A stretch of 64,000 bases of DNA from Mogibacterium neglectum (lineage in GTDB: Bacteria; Bacillota; Clostridia; Peptostreptococcales; Anaerovoracaceae), in assembly GCF_030644205.1 (NCBI RefSeq), contig NZ_CP128647.1, positions 434,001 through 498,000 of the forward strand, written 5' to 3'. The stretch's first letter is position 1; each line of letters opens with the position of its first letter. The notes under the pieces were generated by a model that worked only from the letters and a program-made list of their open reading frames with translations, made no database searches and was not told the DNA's origin. This document shows positions 1-9,054 of this stretch, piece after piece. A program made the translations under genes and the position numbers.

Positions 1-909
1 GCTGATACTGGGATAAGAGTAATTCAGGATACGTATGATACTGCAGAGGAGATGTACCCTATAATAAAGAATGGCTCTGCGAACTATGATGTAGTGTGCA
101 CGTCCGATTATATGATAAGCAAGATGAAGGGCGAGAATCTGCTGCAGAAACTGGACAAAAAAAATATTAGGAACATTAAAAATCTTGATGAGGACTACAT
201 GAGAAAAGCCGAGGAGTATGATCCAGGCAATGAATATTCTGTTCCATATCTGGTTGGTGTATCGGGGATTCTATACAATAAGAAGATGGTGAAGGGTAAG
301 AATATAGACTCGTGGAACGTACTTTGGGACCCTGATTTTAAGAATAACATAGTTATGCAGGATAGTGTGCGCGATGCCTTTGCAATCTCGCTCCTCAGAC
401 TTGGCTATTCACCTAACACCACAAATCCTAAAGAAATAGAAGAGGCGAAGAATGCACTTAAGGAGCAGAAAAAGCTGGTATATAAATACGCAAATGATTC
501 GGCGAGAGATCTGCTAGCCGATAAATCAGCTGCAATTGGTGTTGTGTGGAATGGTGAATATAACTACACGCACGATCTCAATAAAGATATTGAGTTTGTA
601 GTTCCGAAGGAGGGGTCGGAGTTCTTCATCGACTCTTGGGTTATGCCTAAGAGTTCCCGTAATAAGAGGAATGCAGAAAGATTCATAAACTACATGTGCA
701 AAGCGAAAGTTGCGAAGCGCAATTTTGACTATATATATTATACGACTCCGAATACTGCAGCGATTAAGATGATTCCTTCAAAATACGTTTCGAATCCAGC
801 GCTATTTCCTAGCAAGGAGACGATCGCTCGCTGTACGCTGCTAAAGAATCTCGACCCTGATACGACTAAGTTATATAGCGATAGCTGGAAGGAAGTAAAG
901 TCAAAATAG
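1..909 (+). CDS. ABC transporter substrate-binding protein, PotD-like (5' end outside window)
   Basis: The frame is open from base 1, so the gene starts upstream; 302 codons are visible. The text VIQDTYDTAEEMY followed by a YDVVCTSDYM stretch, the SVPYLVGVSGILYNK segment and VVWNGEYNY resemble PotD/PotF-type periplasmic binding proteins for spermidine/putrescine (family 1 solute-binding proteins), which deliver polyamines to an ABC permease. The signal peptide or lipobox and the permease genes, if present, lie upstream. The next gene, 24 bases downstream, is a LysR regulator on the same strand. Polyamine as substrate is inferred from family resemblance only. Confidence 0.8.
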   Translation, partial: ADTGIRVIQDTYDTAEEMYPIIKNGSANYDVVCTSDYMISKMKGENLLQKLDKKNIRNIKNLDEDYMRKAEEYDPGNEYSVPYLVGVSGILYNKKMVKGKNIDSWNVLWDPDFKNNIVMQDSVRDAFAISLLRLGYSPNTTNPKEIEEAKNALKEQKKLVYKYANDSARDLLADKSAAIGVVWNGEYNYTHDLNKDIEFVVPKEGSEFFIDSWVMPKSSRNKRNAERFINYMCKAKVAKRNFDYIYYTTPNTAAIKMIPSKYVSNPALFPSKETIARCTLLKNLDPDTTKLYSDSWKEVKSK

Positions 910-933
910 GACATACATAAGCGGAGATAGACT

Positions 934-1806
934 ATGAACGATAGACAGATAAAAGCTTTTGTAGAAGCAGCAAGGCTTCTTAATTTCACAAAGGCCGCTG
1001 AAAAGCTATACGTGCCACAATCCCAAGTCAGTCGTGCGATTAAGGGACTTGAGGATGAACTAGGGGTGATATTATTTGACAGGGAAAACTCTAGAAGCAT
1101 AAAGCTATCACTCGCTGGTGAGAAATACTATAGTCTTTTTAAGAGGTTCGATGCTGAACTTGCCAAAACAAGAGAGTCGCTTAGGGACGAGACGCATGAA
1201 CTGAGACTCGGATACAACATCGGGTGGAATATATCACATTTTCTTCCGGAAGTAATAGATAAATGCCGCGAGACATATGACGACTTTTCGGTTAGAATTG
1301 AATGCCTTAGCTTTGAGACACTCATGAACAAGCTTCAGTCAGGACAGCTAGATGCAGTGTTATCACTGGATGATTACATGCAGGGCACTTCGGGATTGGG
1401 AATCAAATATGAAGTTGTGACCGAAGTTAATCGTTCTATAATCTATTCGCATAAACTTCTAGACAGGAAGGTGAACAGTCCAAAGGAGTTAAAGGGTGTA
1501 AAGATGTTTGTCGCTGAGGATCCAAAGCTGCGTGAAATTATCTCACTAATAGGATTTAATCTTAGACCGTACAACTTTATACCAGAGATCGAAGTGGTTC
1601 CTAATCTCGAGTCGATGTTTGCAAATGTGCAAAATGCAAGAGGCATCATACTGGCAGACGAATGGGTAGCTGTGGGAGGTGGAACGGAAATTCACTCGAT
1701 TGGGATAAGCAGTAAAGCGAATGTCGCATTGGCTTGGCATGAAAACGCACCGAACAGAGAGATTAAATTATTTAAAGAAGAGCTACAGGGACACTTTAAA
1801 GACTAG
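934..1806 (+). CDS. LysR-family transcriptional regulator
   Basis: 290 residues, the usual LysR length. Residues 1-60 form the winged helix-turn-helix (MNDRQIKAFVEAARLLNFTKAAEKLYVPQSQ pattern: F-T-K-A-A-E-K-L, then Q-S-Q-V-S-R-A-I-K-L-E). Residues about 90-290 form the effector-binding domain, with LRLGYNIGW opening the first beta strand. A GGAG lies 10 bases before the ATG. It follows the binding-protein gene by 24 bases and so may be cotranscribed with that transporter or regulate it; the ligand cannot be read from the sequence. A rho-independent terminator follows. Confidence 0.9.
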   Translation: MNDRQIKAFVEAARLLNFTKAAEKLYVPQSQVSRAIKGLEDELGVILFDRENSRSIKLSLAGEKYYSLFKRFDAELAKTRESLRDETHELRLGYNIGWNISHFLPEVIDKCRETYDDFSVRIECLSFETLMNKLQSGQLDAVLSLDDYMQGTSGLGIKYEVVTEVNRSIIYSHKLLDRKVNSPKELKGVKMFVAEDPKLREIISLIGFNLRPYNFIPEIEVVPNLESMFANVQNARGIILADEWVAVGGGTEIHSIGISSKANVALAWHENAPNREIKLFKEELQGHFKD

Positions 1807-1847
1807 ATAGTCATAGAATATGAATAGCAAAAATGTTGAAGAACGAT

Positions 1848-1889
1848 AGATATCGATGCAAATTACGCATTGATATCTATTCGTTTTTT
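1848..1889 (+). terminator. Rho-independent terminator after the LysR gene
   Basis: A 12-bp stem (1848-1859 with 1867-1878, one G-T pair, 7-base loop) is followed by a run of six T at 1884-1889. Confidence 0.85.
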
Positions 1890-1978
1890 GTGGGTTCTAA
1901 TAGCTTGATTTAAGTGATAGTCTATAGTCATCAATTAGTTAAGTATGAGATTTATATATAAAATATAAGGAGGGTGAC

Positions 1979-3334
1979 ATGTCTAGAAGAGAAGAGATGC
2001 TTTTTAAAAACACTGAGTTCGTCGGTTATTCAGATTTGAACAAGAAACCGGGTTTTCAGATGGGAATGCACCGCACGAAGGATGGCAGATATTATCTTTA
2101 TACCGCTTGTTTCCGTGATAACGGATTTAATATCGTCGATGTTACAGATCCTGCAAATCCGGTTGCAAAGTGGGTTGAAGGAGACTGGGTTGGTGAAGTT
2201 CATGATGGTCAGAGCCTTGCTAAGCTGCAGGTCGCTGATGGTAAGCTAATAGCTTGCTACGGTGGAACTTTGAGAGTTCTCCACGGTACTCATGAGCAAC
2301 CATATTGGGGTGGATTCAAGATTTACGATATAGAAACAGACCCTTTAAATCCTAAGCTACTCGGACAGTTTGAGTGTGAAGATGGTCCGGGTGTTCATCG
2401 TAGCTTCTACAATGGTGGGGATTACGCATATATTATGGGCAGTAAACGTAATTTCAGAGGATATATCCTAAGAATTGTTGATATCTCTGATCCAGCTAAT
2501 CCGACTGAAGTCGGAAGCTGGTGGGCAGATGGACAGTATCTCGGAAACAAGAAGGCATCTGACATGCCGGAGGTTGGTACTGAACCATTCATGAAGCTCC
2601 CTAATGGACATGCAATTACTGTAAAGGATGATATCGTATATGCAGCTTTTCCTAATGTAGGGTTTTGCATGATCGATGTGCACGACAAGAGTAGACCTAG
2701 ACTTCTTGGAAATGTTTCCCTGAACCCTCCATTCAGTAACGGGCAGTCGGGAGCAGCTGTGCATACAGCAATGCCCCTAGGGGACAGACCATTTGCTATC
2801 GTTACCACGGAGGGCGAGAGAACATGGTACTTCGATAAAAATAGAGAAGATGGGATGTTCCACAAGATTACCAGTCAGCCTATGAACATCATTGGGATTA
2901 TTGAGACATCTGATAAGGAGAACCCAGCGCTCATCTCAGTATTCCCATACCCAGAGGTACCAGAAGAGTATAAGAAATGCCACGGTGACAACTTTAATAT
3001 CGTCGATGGGCAGAGAGTTGTATTTGGGCCTCACAACATGTTCGATGCGTTCGGACAGGACTGCCTAGAGAACAGAGATGACAGAGTATATAATTGCCAC
3101 TTCCAGGCTGGTCTTCGCATCTACGATGTTTCGGATCCATTCGTTCCTAAAGAAATTGCGTACTTCATGCCACCAGACCCAGAAGGCACTTGGTTTGATA
3201 TCGATGAAGGCACACTGTTCCCAGGACCACACATCGCACATGCTGAGGATTGTATTGTAGATGATAGAGGATACATCTATGTAGATACTTATCAGGACGG
3301 ACTTTATATCGTTCGCTGTACAGTATCGAGATAA
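1979..3334 (+). CDS. LVIVD-repeat (beta-propeller-like) protein
   Basis: 451 residues with a very strong AAGGAGGGTG ribosome binding site. It contains several copies of a beta-propeller blade motif: FNIVDVTDPANPV near residue 50, FKIYDIETDPLNPK near 110, LRIVDISDPANPTEVG near 165, MIDVHDKSRPRLLG near 230, and LRIYDVSDPFVPKEI near 375. This pattern is typical of LVIVD-repeat proteins (Pfam LVIVD, distantly similar to selenium-binding/YncE propellers). There is no signal peptide, so it is probably cytoplasmic. Many His/Asp residues (HRSF, GPHNMFDAFG, FPGPHIAHAED) could bind metal. Enzymatic function is unknown. It appears monocistronic, with terminators on both sides. Confidence 0.75.
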   Translation: MSRREEMLFKNTEFVGYSDLNKKPGFQMGMHRTKDGRYYLYTACFRDNGFNIVDVTDPANPVAKWVEGDWVGEVHDGQSLAKLQVADGKLIACYGGTLRVLHGTHEQPYWGGFKIYDIETDPLNPKLLGQFECEDGPGVHRSFYNGGDYAYIMGSKRNFRGYILRIVDISDPANPTEVGSWWADGQYLGNKKASDMPEVGTEPFMKLPNGHAITVKDDIVYAAFPNVGFCMIDVHDKSRPRLLGNVSLNPPFSNGQSGAAVHTAMPLGDRPFAIVTTEGERTWYFDKNREDGMFHKITSQPMNIIGIIETSDKENPALISVFPYPEVPEEYKKCHGDNFNIVDGQRVVFGPHNMFDAFGQDCLENRDDRVYNCHFQAGLRIYDVSDPFVPKEIAYFMPPDPEGTWFDIDEGTLFPGPHIAHAEDCIVDDRGYIYVDTYQDGLYIVRCTVSR

Positions 3335-3385
3335 ATCTTTTAGATGCTGGATTTATAGATATAATAACCATATGATTAGAATTTC

Positions 3386-3423
3386 AGCGATCTCCGTCAC
3401 TAGGAGGTCGCTATTTTGCTTTT
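3386..3423 (+). terminator. Rho-independent terminator after the LVIVD protein gene
   Basis: 10-bp stem (3386-3395 with 3403-3412, one G-T pair), 7-base loop, followed by a T-rich tail to 3423. Confidence 0.8.
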
Positions 3424-3544
3424 ATGTGATAAAGTGTCCAAATATAAAAGGTATTGAATTTATTTATTTTAGACCACGATAATCCAAGTAATTATTGAAA
3501 TTGTCAATATAGATGAAATTCGTTAGGTTTTGATAAGTTATCTT

Positions 3545-3553
3545 TGTTACAAT
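3545..3553 (+). promoter_or_regulatory. Candidate extended -10 promoter for the C_GCAxxG_C_C gene
   Basis: TG-T-TACAAT (TG at 3545-3546, hexamer 3548-3553) lies about 55 bases before the start codon. No good -35 was found, so this is tentative. Confidence 0.35.
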
Positions 3554-3609
3554 TACTAGGAATGTATTAAATTGATGATACATTTGAAGGTATGATTGGA
3601 GGTAACAAA

Positions 3610-4152
3610 ATGAAAGTAAATGCAAAATCTATTGATTTAGCTAAAGTGCAGGCTGAGGCTGAAGAGTCATATCGCAAGGGATTCTTCTGCTGTGAAGCAG
3701 TTATGGAAGTTATTATGGATAACTTTGAACTAGATGTTCCACATGAGATTATCAAGATGGCTTCTGGAATGGCAATCGGCGTTGGTAAGTCAGGATGTAT
3801 CTGTGGGGCGCTCAACGGTGGTGTTCTTGCAATAAGCATGTTCTTTGGCAGAGACCAGCAGAAGGGACCTAAGGATCCAGAGGTTGTAAAATGTATGAGC
3901 ATGACTAATGAACTTCATGACTGGTTTAGAGAGAACAACACTAAGAAGGCAGCATGTTGCCGTGTTCTCACAAGGGAGTTCGATATGAGTCAGGGTGGTC
4001 ATAAGTCGCAGTGCATCTACTATACAGGAATGTGTGCCGCAAAGCCTGCTGAAATACTCGCGCGTGAACTTGGAATTGAGACAACTGGAGAAATCAAAGT
4101 TCTTTCTCACGATGACTATCTCAAGACTAGAACTACACCGCTAGAAGCTTAA
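3610..4152 (+). CDS. C_GCAxxG_C_C family putative redox protein
   Basis: 180 residues. The start at 3610 is chosen because GGAGGT sits 6 bases before it; an in-frame ATG at 3592 lies upstream of that site. Conserved cysteines follow the family pattern: SYRKGFFCCEAV, then SGCICGALNGG (the GCAxxG region), later AACCRVLTREFD and a C-IYYTGMCA end. The family (C_GCAxxG_C_C, formerly DUF/putative redox-active protein) is found in anaerobes and is thought to bind an Fe-S cluster or metal through these cysteines. The gene is followed 32 bases later by a TDT transporter gene, suggesting an operon. Confidence 0.85.
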   Translation: MKVNAKSIDLAKVQAEAEESYRKGFFCCEAVMEVIMDNFELDVPHEIIKMASGMAIGVGKSGCICGALNGGVLAISMFFGRDQQKGPKDPEVVKCMSMTNELHDWFRENNTKKAACCRVLTREFDMSQGGHKSQCIYYTGMCAAKPAEILARELGIETTGEIKVLSHDDYLKTRTTPLEA

Positions 4153-4184
4153 TACTTGTTTTGTAGAGAACGGAGAATGTGATT

Positions 4185-5105
4185 ATGATTAAGAAAGTAC
4201 CTTTTCCCATATGTGGTGTGATGCTCGGAACGGCTGCCCTCGGAAATCTACTGCAGAGTTATTCGGAGACAGTTCGAAACGTTTGCGGAATTTTGGCAGC
4301 ATTTTTGTTGATCTTAATACTATTAAAGCTCGTAAAATATCCGGGTACAATAAAACAAGATTTGGATACTCCTGTTATGGCTGGGGTGGCAGCTACTTTC
4401 CCTATGGCGCTGATGATACTCAGCACATACGTTAAACCATTTATCGGGCAAGGCGCATACTTTGTCTGGATATTCGCTATAGTATTACATGTCATTCTAA
4501 TCGTATATTTCACAGCGAAGTTCCTACTGAAATACGATCAGAAGAATGTTTTCACGACCTGGTTTATCGTATATGTAGGAATTGCAGTTGCTGGAGTTAC
4601 TGCACCTGCGTATGAAAAGATTGGATTTGGAGCAGCGACATTTTGGTTTGGTCTAGTTACGCTGATACCGCTTCTGGTAATAGTTATCAAGAGGTATGTG
4701 GCACACCCACTGCCAGAACCAGTTAAACCACTCAGTGGGATATTTGCAGCACCTATGAGCCTTTGTATCGCGGCATACATTCAGTCAGTTCAGGTTAAGA
4801 ACTTTACACTGCTTATGGTGATGTTTGTAGTCGCAACAGTACTGTATGTATATTCTCTAGTTGTCTCCCTTGGATTGTTAAAGAAATTCTATCCAAGCTT
4901 TGCAGGATTTACGTTCCCATTTGTAATCAGTGCGATTGCTACCAAGCAAACTATGGCATGTTCTGCTCTCATGGGGCATCCGCTTTCATGGTTAAGCAAC
5001 ATAGTTCTAGCTGAGACGGTTATAGCAACAGCGTTCGTAGCATTTGTGTATGTGAAGTATATGGTGTTTATATTTGCTGGGAATGCAGGTCATGAGGGCA
5101 AATAA
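4185..5105 (+). CDS. TDT-family (TehA/SLAC1-like) membrane transporter
   Basis: 306 residues, almost wholly hydrophobic, about ten transmembrane helices. The N-terminal FPICGVMLGTAALGNLL and the C-terminal FPFVISAIATKQ segments match the tellurite-resistance/dicarboxylate transporter (TDT, voltage-dependent anion channel) family. ATG 4185 is preferred over GTG 4179 because the CGGAG site would be only 4 bases from the GTG. Substrate is unknown; members move C4-dicarboxylates, sulfite, malate or other anions. It is probably cotranscribed with the preceding C_GCAxxG_C_C gene and is followed by a strong terminator. Confidence 0.85.
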   Translation: MIKKVPFPICGVMLGTAALGNLLQSYSETVRNVCGILAAFLLILILLKLVKYPGTIKQDLDTPVMAGVAATFPMALMILSTYVKPFIGQGAYFVWIFAIVLHVILIVYFTAKFLLKYDQKNVFTTWFIVYVGIAVAGVTAPAYEKIGFGAATFWFGLVTLIPLLVIVIKRYVAHPLPEPVKPLSGIFAAPMSLCIAAYIQSVQVKNFTLLMVMFVVATVLYVYSLVVSLGLLKKFYPSFAGFTFPFVISAIATKQTMACSALMGHPLSWLSNIVLAETVIATAFVAFVYVKYMVFIFAGNAGHEGK

Positions 5106-5187
5106 CGTAAATGCATCAATAAGCAGAACTGTTGCAAAAAGGCAAGAGAGTAATCTTCTAAAAAGAAGCATCTGAGATTAATATTGA

Positions 5188-5219
5188 TAGACCTCGGCAT
5201 ATGACCGAGGTCTATTTTA
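5188..5219 (+). terminator. Rho-independent terminator after the TDT transporter
   Basis: Perfect 10-bp stem TAGACCTCGG / CCGAGGTCTA (5188-5197 with 5205-5214), 7-base loop, then a short T stretch. Confidence 0.85.
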
Positions 5220-5279
5220 GTGTGAACATACGCTGATGTGTATTTCACGAAAAAAACATATAGTATTCAATTTTATGTG

Positions 5280-5308
5280 TTGACACATTGAGACTGTGAT
5301 AGTAGACT
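5280..5308 (+). promoter_or_regulatory. Vegetative promoter of the hrcA operon
   Basis: TTGACA at 5280-5285, 17-base spacer, TAGACT at 5303-5308. The predicted start near 5315 lies just before the CIRCE element, so HrcA binding would block initiation. Confidence 0.75.
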
Positions 5309-5319
5309 ATGTGTAGTGA

Positions 5320-5346
5320 TTAGCACTCCGTATTAATGAGTGCTAA
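5320..5346 (+). promoter_or_regulatory. CIRCE operator (HrcA binding site)
   Basis: Perfect consensus TTAGCACTC - 9 bases - GAGTGCTAA (5320-5328 and 5338-5346). CIRCE is the known HrcA operator controlling class I heat-shock genes in Firmicutes. It lies 29 bases upstream of the chosen hrcA start, so the operon is autoregulated. Confidence 0.98.
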
Positions 5347-5374
5347 CAAAATCTTGAGGACAGGAGGGAGAGCA

Positions 5375-6424
5375 ATGGATATAAGTAAGAGAAAGCTTCA
5401 GATCCTCCAAGCAATTATTACTGATTACGTTAAAAGTGCGGAGCCTGTCGGTTCGCGGTCACTTGCTAAGAAGTATGGATTAGGCGTCAGCCCAGCGACG
5501 ATTAGAAATGAGATGGCTGATTTAGAAGAGCTTGGATACTTAACTCATCCTCATACTTCGGCAGGTCGTGTACCTTCTGATAAAGCTTATAGACTTTATG
5601 TAAATAGTCTAATGAGTAAGCACGATCTTTCACTAGAGGAAAAAGAGATTATTAACGAGAGAATGCAGGTTAGTGTGGCTGAGTTTAATCAGACTCTTCA
5701 GCAGGCTGCGGAGCTTTTATCGGATATTACAAAGCTTGCATCCTTTGCGATGACACCATCAGCAAACTGTGACACGCTAAAGTTCATAAGGCTGCTTCCG
5801 GTAGATGAAGCCACAATCGTGTTGATGATAGTTTCGGATACAGGTAATGTTAACAATACTACGCTTAAAGTGGATGTTGCTTATACGCCTGAGGCTCTAG
5901 AAGTTTTGAGCAAGTCGATGACATATAACTATAAGGGAAATACGATAGATGAGGCCCTTAAGAAATCGATTATCGCAGATTTCAATTCTGACCTCGAAGC
6001 GATGAGTCCGTTGGCAAGTAAGATTATGCCTAATTTCATGAAGACACTTGAGGACATGCTCAATGTCAATCTCTACATGGAAGGCTTGACTAATATATTC
6101 AATATTCCTGAGTACAGCAGCATTGATAAGGCGAAAGCTTTTATCGAGCTAGTTAGCAAGAAGGATGAATTTGCTAAGGATATGCTTCAGCGTGACGATG
6201 GAATAATCGTAACTATAGGAGATGAAAATAGCGATTCTTCGATGAAAGATTGTTCTCTAGTAACAGCGACATATCACGTAGATGGTAAATTGATAGGAAA
6301 GATTGGTGTAATCGGACCGACACGCATGAACTACAGTGAGGTTACTTCAATTATGGAGTACTTAACTGAGAACCTCAGTAAATCGTTCTTACTAAGTGAA
6401 GGAAAGGAAATTAAGGATGACTGA
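5375..6424 (+). CDS. hrcA: Heat-inducible transcription repressor HrcA
   Basis: 349 residues, normal for HrcA. The start at 5375 is preferred because AGGAGGG lies 7 bases before it; the in-frame ATG at 5336 is inside the CIRCE element. Residues 1-75 carry the winged helix (KRKLQILQAIITDYVKSAEPVGSR, then SPATIRNEMADLEELGYL and HTSAGRVPSDKAYR, the HrcA signature). The middle and C-terminal parts are the GAF-like and dimerisation domains. HrcA is a repressor that needs GroEL to fold and so reports chaperone load. It overlaps grpE by 8 bases. Confidence 0.97.
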   Translation: MDISKRKLQILQAIITDYVKSAEPVGSRSLAKKYGLGVSPATIRNEMADLEELGYLTHPHTSAGRVPSDKAYRLYVNSLMSKHDLSLEEKEIINERMQVSVAEFNQTLQQAAELLSDITKLASFAMTPSANCDTLKFIRLLPVDEATIVLMIVSDTGNVNNTTLKVDVAYTPEALEVLSKSMTYNYKGNTIDEALKKSIIADFNSDLEAMSPLASKIMPNFMKTLEDMLNVNLYMEGLTNIFNIPEYSSIDKAKAFIELVSKKDEFAKDMLQRDDGIIVTIGDENSDSSMKDCSLVTATYHVDGKLIGKIGVIGPTRMNYSEVTSIMEYLTENLSKSFLLSEGKEIKDD

Positions 6425-7043
6425 AGAGAAAAAGATTAATATCAATCAAGCTGAAGATCAGACAAAGGTGACAGAAGAGATTAAGGCTGAAACATCAGAA
6501 TCAATAGATGACAATATAGAAAATGAAAAAGCACCGCAAAAAGAGGAGCAGCCTAAATCCTCCGAAAACGCCAAAGGAAATGGTGAGGAGACTGCTGCCG
6601 AAGATGATAGCAAGAAAGCGGAAGCTGAAGAGAACGGTGATACAAAATACATCAGATTGATGGCAGAGTTTCAGAATTACAAGAAGAGAGTGGCAAAGGA
6701 AAAGTCTGACATCCATGCGTATGCAAATGAGAAGATTGTAACTGAACTACTCGAGGTTCTAGATAATTTCGAAAGAGCACTCGCAAGCGATGCTTCGGCA
6801 GACGTAGAAGGATATGCAAAGGGAATGAAACTGATCTTTGATCAATTGCTTGGAGTGTTAACTAAGTCTGGGCTTTTGGAAGTTGAAGCTTTGGGTGAAG
6901 ATTTCGATCCTAACATGCATAACGCAGTTATGACAGCGGATAGTGAGGAGTACGGTAGCAACAAGGTTTGCAGTGTGCTTCAGAAGGGATATACCCTTAA
7001 TGGAAAGGTCATTAGACCGTCGATGGTTACCGTCGCAAAGTAG
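6417..7043 (+). CDS. grpE: Nucleotide exchange factor GrpE
   Basis: 208 residues from ATG 6417, which overlaps the hrcA stop. Residues 1-70 are a long acidic, low-complexity Glu/Lys/Ala tail; from about 75 the sequence becomes canonical GrpE: YIRLMAEFQNYKKRVAKEK coiled coil, LLEVLDNFERAL, then the beta domain ending FDPNMHNAVMT and GYTLNGKVIRPSMVTVAK. GrpE speeds ADP release from DnaK. The acidic tail is longer than in many GrpE proteins. It is the second gene of the heat-shock operon. Confidence 0.97.
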   Translation: MTEEKKININQAEDQTKVTEEIKAETSESIDDNIENEKAPQKEEQPKSSENAKGNGEETAAEDDSKKAEAEENGDTKYIRLMAEFQNYKKRVAKEKSDIHAYANEKIVTELLEVLDNFERALASDASADVEGYAKGMKLIFDQLLGVLTKSGLLEVEALGEDFDPNMHNAVMTADSEEYGSNKVCSVLQKGYTLNGKVIRPSMVTVAK

Positions 7044-7116
7044 TAGTGCGATAGCATGAAAGACGTGTACATAAATTTAGTAAATTAAGATTTCTTATAT
7101 GAAAGGAAGTAAAAAA

Positions 7117-8970
7117 ATGAGCAAGATAATTGGAATTGATTTAGGAACAACAAATAGTTGTGTAGCCGTTCTAGAGGGCGGAGAACCAGTGGTAATCGCA
7201 AATGCAGAGGGTTCAAGAACTACTCCATCTGTAGTTGCATTCACTAAAAATGGTGAGAGACTAGTAGGAGAGACTGCTAAGAGACAAGCTATAACTAATC
7301 CAGATAGAACTATCGCTTCTATCAAGAGACATATGGGTGAGAGCTATACTGTAGAGATTGATGGCAAGAGCTACACTCCACAGGATATTTCAGCTATGAT
7401 ATTAGGAAAGCTCAAGTCTGATGCTGAAGCTTACCTCGGAGAAAAGGTTTCAGAGGCTGTAATCACAGTTCCTGCATACTTCTCCGATGCACAGAAACAG
7501 GCTACAAAGGATGCTGGTAAGATTGCAGGACTCGATGTAAAGAGAATTATCAATGAACCAACCGCTGCATCGCTAGCATATGGACTAGACAAGGCGGACG
7601 GATCACAGAAGATTCTCGTATACGATTTAGGTGGTGGTACATTCGATGTATCAGTGCTTGAACTAGGAGACGGAGTATTTGAAGTACTAGCTACAAACGG
7701 AGATACACATCTCGGTGGAGATGACTTCGATAACGCAGTTCTCGACTTCTTAGCTGATTCCTTCATGGCAGAGCACGGAATTGATCTTAGAAAAGATAAC
7801 ATGGCTCTACAGAGACTTAAGGAAGCTGCAGAAAAGGCTAAGAAAGAGTTATCAAGTGCTCAGACAACTAAGATTAATCTGCCATTCATCACAGTTTCTG
7901 AAGCTGGCCCGCTCCACATGGATATGGATCTTACAAGAGCTAGATTTGACCAACTTACAAGCGATCTAGTAGATAGAAGTATTGAGCCAATGAAGAAGGC
8001 TATGGCAGATGCTGGAGTAACTAACTCTGATATCGCTAAAGTAATCCTCGTTGGTGGTTCGACTCGTATTCCGGCAGTTCAGGCTGCAGTTCAGAAAGTG
8101 ACGGGTAAAGAGCCATTTAAGGGAATCAACCCTGATGAGTGCGTTGCAGTAGGTGCTTCAATCCAGGCTGGTGTACTTACAGGTGAGGTAAATGATGTTC
8201 TTCTGCTCGACGTTACTCCACTGTCACTTTCTATCGAGACACTCGGTGGTGTAGCAACTAAGCTAATCGAGAGAAACACAACTATTCCAACTAAGAAGAG
8301 CCAGATTTTCTCGACAGCAGCAGATAATCAGACTGCAGTAGATGTTCACGTAATGCAGGGAGAAAGAGAGATGGCTGCCGACAATATCACGCTAGGAAGA
8401 TTCCAGCTAACGGGCATTGCTCCAGCTCCTCGTGGAATACCACAGATTGAGGTTACATTTGATATAGATGCTAATGGTATCGTAAATGTAAGCGCTAAAG
8501 ACCTCGGAACTGGTAAAGAGCAGCAGATTACAATTACGTCTTCAACTAAGCTTTCTGAGGATGAGATAAATGCTAAGATCAAGGAAGCTGAACAGTATGC
8601 TGAAGAGGATAAGAAGAAGAAGGAAGAAGTAGAGGTTAAAAACCAGGCTGAAGGAATTCTCTTCGAAACTGAAAAGCAGATGAATGAGCTAGGAGACAAG
8701 GTTGCAGCAGATGAGAAGTCTAAGGTTGATGCTGCAAGGGAAGACCTTAAGAAGGCAGTAGAGGCTAATGACATTGAGGATATTAAGGCTAAGATTGAAG
8801 CTCTTACGCAGGCTTTCTATCCAATTTCATCAAGAATCTATCAGGAAGCTCAGCAGGCGCAGGCAGGAACTACAGAAGCTGGTGAGCAGTCACAGGACGG
8901 AGCACAGAGTGCAGGTCCAAGTGGTAACACTGTAGATGCTGATTATGAAGTTGTAGACGAAGACAAATAA
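7117..8970 (+). CDS. dnaK: Chaperone DnaK (Hsp70)
   Basis: 617 residues. ATG 7117 follows AAAGGAAG by 8 bases and gives the usual N-terminus [18 protein letters not shown]. The nucleotide-binding domain has the phosphate-1 loop [37 protein letters not shown] and [11 protein letters not shown]; the linker is [12 protein letters not shown]; the substrate domain runs to about residue 500, followed by the alpha-helical lid and a tail ending [11 protein letters not shown]. The Firmicute-type deletion in the N-terminal lobe is consistent with its length. It works with DnaJ and GrpE in protein folding. Confidence 0.98.
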   Translation: MSKIIGIDLGTTNSCVAVLEGGEPVVIANAEGSRTTPSVVAFTKNGERLVGETAKRQAITNPDRTIASIKRHMGESYTVEIDGKSYTPQDISAMILGKLKSDAEAYLGEKVSEAVITVPAYFSDAQKQATKDAGKIAGLDVKRIINEPTAASLAYGLDKADGSQKILVYDLGGGTFDVSVLELGDGVFEVLATNGDTHLGGDDFDNAVLDFLADSFMAEHGIDLRKDNMALQRLKEAAEKAKKELSSAQTTKINLPFITVSEAGPLHMDMDLTRARFDQLTSDLVDRSIEPMKKAMADAGVTNSDIAKVILVGGSTRIPAVQAAVQKVTGKEPFKGINPDECVAVGASIQAGVLTGEVNDVLLLDVTPLSLSIETLGGVATKLIERNTTIPTKKSQIFSTAADNQTAVDVHVMQGEREMAADNITLGRFQLTGIAPAPRGIPQIEVTFDIDANGIVNVSAKDLGTGKEQQITITSSTKLSEDEINAKIKEAEQYAEEDKKKKEEVEVKNQAEGILFETEKQMNELGDKVAADEKSKVDAAREDLKKAVEANDIEDIKAKIEALTQAFYPISSRIYQEAQQAQAGTTEAGEQSQDGAQSAGPSGNTVDADYEVVDEDK

Positions 8971-8991
8971 GTCTAAATACAGCAGGTGATT

Positions 8992-9016
8992 ACTGCCGGC
9001 ACTTAGTGCCGGCAGT
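8992..9016 (+). other. Perfect stem-loop between dnaK and dnaJ
   Basis: An 11-bp perfect GC-rich inverted repeat (8992-9002 with 9006-9016) with a 3-base loop, centred between the dnaK stop and the dnaJ ribosome binding site. No T-tract follows, so it is a poor terminator; it may protect the upstream mRNA or mark a processing site that lowers dnaJ relative to dnaK. Confidence 0.75.
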
Positions 9017-9054
9017 TCACTGATTTAATAAATTTATCGTTGGAAGGAAATAAT

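Noticed and set aside
738-1100. 120-codon minus-strand ORF across the binding-protein and LysR genes
   Set aside because: Antisense to two clear genes, no RBS, no motif.
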